From Lutraria lutraria (taxonomy: Eukaryota > Mollusca > Bivalvia > Venerida > Mactridae), in contig OZ026848.1 of assembly GCA_964023205.1 (NCBI GenBank), positions 3,090,501 to 3,154,500 on the forward strand: a stretch of DNA of 64,000 nucleotides, given 5' to 3'. Shown piece after piece: positions 60,901 through 64,000 of this stretch. The position numbers and the translations under genes were made by a program. The number at the start of each line of letters is the position of its first letter. Within the stretch, counting starts at the first letter, position 1. The notes below the pieces were generated by a model. The model was not told the origin of the DNA and ran no database searches. It worked only from the letters and a program-made list of their open reading frames with translations.

Positions 60901-63900
60901 CACAAGTTAATATCGCGCACTCAGTATGTATTTGATACTGTGTATTGGTCTCTTGATAAACAATCAAAATGGTCAATATCTGTGACTGAAATGCTTGGTA
61001 TGCAAGGAGCGGATCTTGTGTACTTTTACATGGTCAAAATTCTAGACCAAATAATGAGAAAATTTGTAAACAAAAATGCCGTTACTAAACTATCAACATG
61101 GTCAATATCTATGACGGAAATGCTTGGTATTCAAGGGGCGGATCTTGTGTACTTTTTCATAGTCAAAATTCTAGACCAAATGATGAGAAAAACTTGTAAA
61201 CAACAAGCCGTTACTCATATTGTATAATGTTCAATTGACATACACCATGCATCATAATTCATTAGACTAGTTTCGCCTACAAAAACGTTCAGAATTGTGT
61301 TGAAACCGTGAATGTGAAAAAATAATATTATGAGTGTATATGATGAGACTATTTTGTAAATATCATGCGCGCTACGCATATTTTATGCAAAGTATGTAGC
61401 ATTGAAAATCATTCAAAGTTTTGAAATATACGTTTGTAATCAATAGACTCATGTGTTGAAAGACTTTTGTATCTCTTTGTTTACATGTGCGGATAAAAGA
61501 ACACGCCAAATCGTAAATAACTAAGAACAGAATACATTTCTGTCGCGGGATTGTGCGCGTATTCTACGGATAAATTATGGTTTCAATTTAAATACAAAAT
61601 TTGATTTCTAACAGATCGAATTGAGGACATTTATATCCTCTTACACCATATATATATATCTGTGACACTTTGTGTATTGGATATCGTGTATTGGTTCATT
61701 ATCAGCATGTAAAATACATGTGTTCAAGCCGCGGGTCTGTTTACTTATTTTATCTACATTTTAAATGATGAAATATACTTAGATCAGATATATAATTATC
61801 ATTCCCAACAATTTATAATAGTAATAATTTATCTGAGCTGATTAGGTTGCAAAGATTTGTAAATATCTAATCACAAATGAATATAAGTCGCGGGATTTTG
61901 GCGTATTTCACGGAAAAATCAGGTTTTCTTTTTAAATACAAATTGTAACTTGTAATACATCGAAATGAAGAAATAACAACTTTAAACACAAGTTAATATC
62001 GCGCACTCAGTATGTATTTGATACTGTGTATTGGTCTCTTGATAAACAATCAAAATGGTCAATATCTGTGACTGAAATGCTTGGTATGCAAGGAGCGGAT
62101 CTTGTGTACTTTTACATGGTCAAAATTCTAGACCAAATAATGAGAAAATTTGTAAACAAAAATGCCGTTACTAAACTATCAACATGGTCAATATCTATGA
62201 CGGAAATGCTTGGTATTCAAGGGGCGGATCTTGTGTACTTTTTCATAGTCAAAATTCTAGACCAAATGATGAGAAAAACTTGTAAACAACAAGCCGTTAC
62301 CCATATTGTATAATGCTCAATTGACATACACCATGCATAATAATTCATTAGACTAGTTTCGCCTACAAAAACGTTTAGAACTGTGTTGAAACCGTGAATG
62401 TGAAAAAATAATATAATGAGTGTATATGATGAGACTATTTTGTAAATATCATGCGCGCTACGCATATTTTATGCAAAGTATGTAGCATTGAAAATCATTC
62501 AAAGTTTTGAAATAAACGTTGTTCATCAATAGACTCATGTGTTGAAAGACTTTTGTATCTCTTTGTTTACATGTGCGGATAAAAGAACACGCCAAATCGT
62601 AAATAACTAAGAACAGAATACATTTCTGTCGCGGGATTGTGCGCGTATTCTACGGATAAATTATGGTTTCAATTTAAATACAAAATTTGATTTCTAACAG
62701 ATCGAATTGAGGACATTTATATCCTCTTACACCATATATATATATCTGTGACACTTTGTGTATTGGATATCGTGTATTGGTTCATTATCAGCATGTAAAA
62801 TACATGTGTTCAAGCCGCGGGTCTGTTTACTTATTTTATCTACATTTTAAATGATGAAATATACTTAGATCAGATATATAATTATCATTCCCAACAATTT
62901 ATAATAGTAATAATTTATCTGAGCTGATTAGGTTGCAAAGATTTGTAAATATCTAATCACAAATGAATATAAGTCGCGGGATTTTGGCGTATTTCACGGA
63001 AAAATCAGGTTTTCTTTTTAAATACAAATTGTAACTTGTAATACATCGAAATGAAGAAATAACAATTTTAAACACAAGTTAATATCGCGCACTCAGTATG
63101 TATTTGATACTGTGTATTGGTCTCTTGATAAACAATCAAAATGGTCAATATCTGTGACTGAAATGCTTGGTATGCAAGGAGCGGATCTTGTGTACTTTTA
63201 CATGGTCAAAATTCTAGACCAAATAATGAGAAAATTTGTAAACAAAAATGCCGTTACTAAACTATCAACATGGTCAATATCTATGACGGAAATGCTTGGT
63301 ATTCAAGGGGCGGATCTTGTGTACTTTTTCATAGTCAAAATTCTAGACCAAATGATGAGAAAAACTTGTAAACAACAAGCCGTTACTCATATTGTATAAT
63401 GTTCAATTGACATACACCATGCATCATAATTCATTAGACTAGTTTCGCCTACAAAAACGTTCAGAATTGTGTTGAAACCGTGAATGTGAAAAAATAATAT
63501 TATGAGTGTATATGATGAGACTATTTTGTAAATATCATGCGCGCTACGCATATTTTATGCAAAGTATGTAGCATTGAAAATCATTCAAAGTTTTGAAATA
63601 TACGTTTGTAATCAATAGACTCATGTGTTGAAAGACTTTTGTATCTCTTTGTTTACATGTGCGGATAAAAGAACACGCCAAATCGTAAATAACTAAGAAC
63701 AGAATACATTTCTGTCGCGGGATTGTGCGCGTATTCTACGGATAAATTATGGTTTCAATTTAAATACAAAATTTGATTTCTAACAGATCGAATTGAGGAC
63801 ATTTATATCCTCTTACACCATATATATATATCTGTGACACTTTGTGTATTGGATATCGTGTATTGGTTCATTATCAGCATGTAAAATACATGTGTTCAAG

Positions 63901-64000
63901 CCGCGGGTCTGTTTACTTATTTTATCTACATTTTAAATGATGAAATATACTTAGATCAGATATATAATTATCATTCCCAACAATTTATAATAGTAATAAT

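Larger units (their letters stand above)
48938..64000 (+). repeat. Tandem satellite array, monomer about 1086 bp
   Basis: The motif GTGTATTGGTCTCTTGAT (or a close variant) marks 13 monomers at about 49636, 50723, 51972, 53061, 54144, 55227, 56327, 57571, 58782, 59851, 60940, 62026 and 63112. The standard spacing is 1083-1089 bp. The array is cut by the window end. Left of 49636 a decayed partial copy is recognisable back to about 48938 (AACTGTGTTGAAACCATGAA). Longer spacings (1100, 1211, 1244, 1249) come from extra internal units of about 129 bp or a 14-bp longer linker. The 1069 spacing reflects a deletion of about 17 bp near 59242. A frame encoding WSISMTEMLGIQGADLVYFF recurs, but it carries stop codons in at least three copies. 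I regard the array as satellite DNA, not a gene cluster. Confidence 0.95.

Noticed and set aside
49636..64000. CRISPR-like or bacterial repeat array
   Set aside because: The repeats are about 1.1 kb and directly contiguous with no unique spacers, in an intron-containing animal genome.
49636..64000. Multicopy gene cluster encoding a WSISMTEMLG repeat protein
   Set aside because: The frame starts at GTG and has stops in several copies. Amino-acid-changing differences are as common as silent ones between units, and a non-coding homologous segment exists in the same monomer. Kept only as a testable finding.

Overview
This is an AT-rich, intron-rich animal genome window. It looks like a bivalve or other lophotrochozoan mollusc, inferred from short exons with GT-AG introns, degenerate tRNA-derived SINEs, many small inverted-repeat elements, and repeats beginning AACAAGAG or TTTAGCTCACC of the kind common in bivalve genomes. 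No prokaryotic features (operons, Shine-Dalgarno sites, CRISPR) are present.

Two protein-coding genes can be rebuilt completely, and they converge. (1) 13827-26935, plus strand: an AVL9 homologue (DENN-type membrane-traffic protein), 17 coding exons, 879 codons plus stop, all splice phases compatible. (2) 36518-44484, minus strand: a RETREG/FAM134 ER-phagy receptor, 8 coding exons, 483 codons plus stop, with two reticulon-type hydrophobic hairpins and a C-terminal LC3-interacting motif. I found no third gene. The two genes act in separate membrane pathways (late secretory traffic and ER-phagy), and nothing in the sequence links them functionally.

Layout. 1-13.8 kb is intergenic: a foldback element with 76-bp perfect arms (13-373), an AACAAGAG-type composite repeat (3.9-4.7 kb), a GTCCAG minisatellite split by a TA-flanked inverted-repeat transposon (4.8-6.1 kb), and a SINE 3' half. 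13.8-27 kb is AVL9, whose introns hold SINEs and at least seven MITE-like elements. 27-36.5 kb is UTR and intergenic DNA with repeat fragments and two MITEs placed end to end. 36.5-44.5 kb is the RETREG gene, with several inverted-repeat elements in its introns, including a hAT-like one of about 1.07 kb. 44.5-48.9 kb is upstream DNA with a TTAA-flanked piggyBac-like MITE close to the RETREG start.

From about 48.9 kb to the window end at 64 kb is one tandem array of a satellite of about 1086 bp (13 anchor copies, continuing past the edge). It has a decayed left edge, a retroelement tail inserted in one early copy, a variable number (1-3) of internal units of about 129 bp, an older internal duplication, and a two-monomer higher-order repeat of 2172 bp at the right end. 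This array is the most unusual structure in the window. Its recurrent short reading frame is probably not a gene, but it deserves a direct test.
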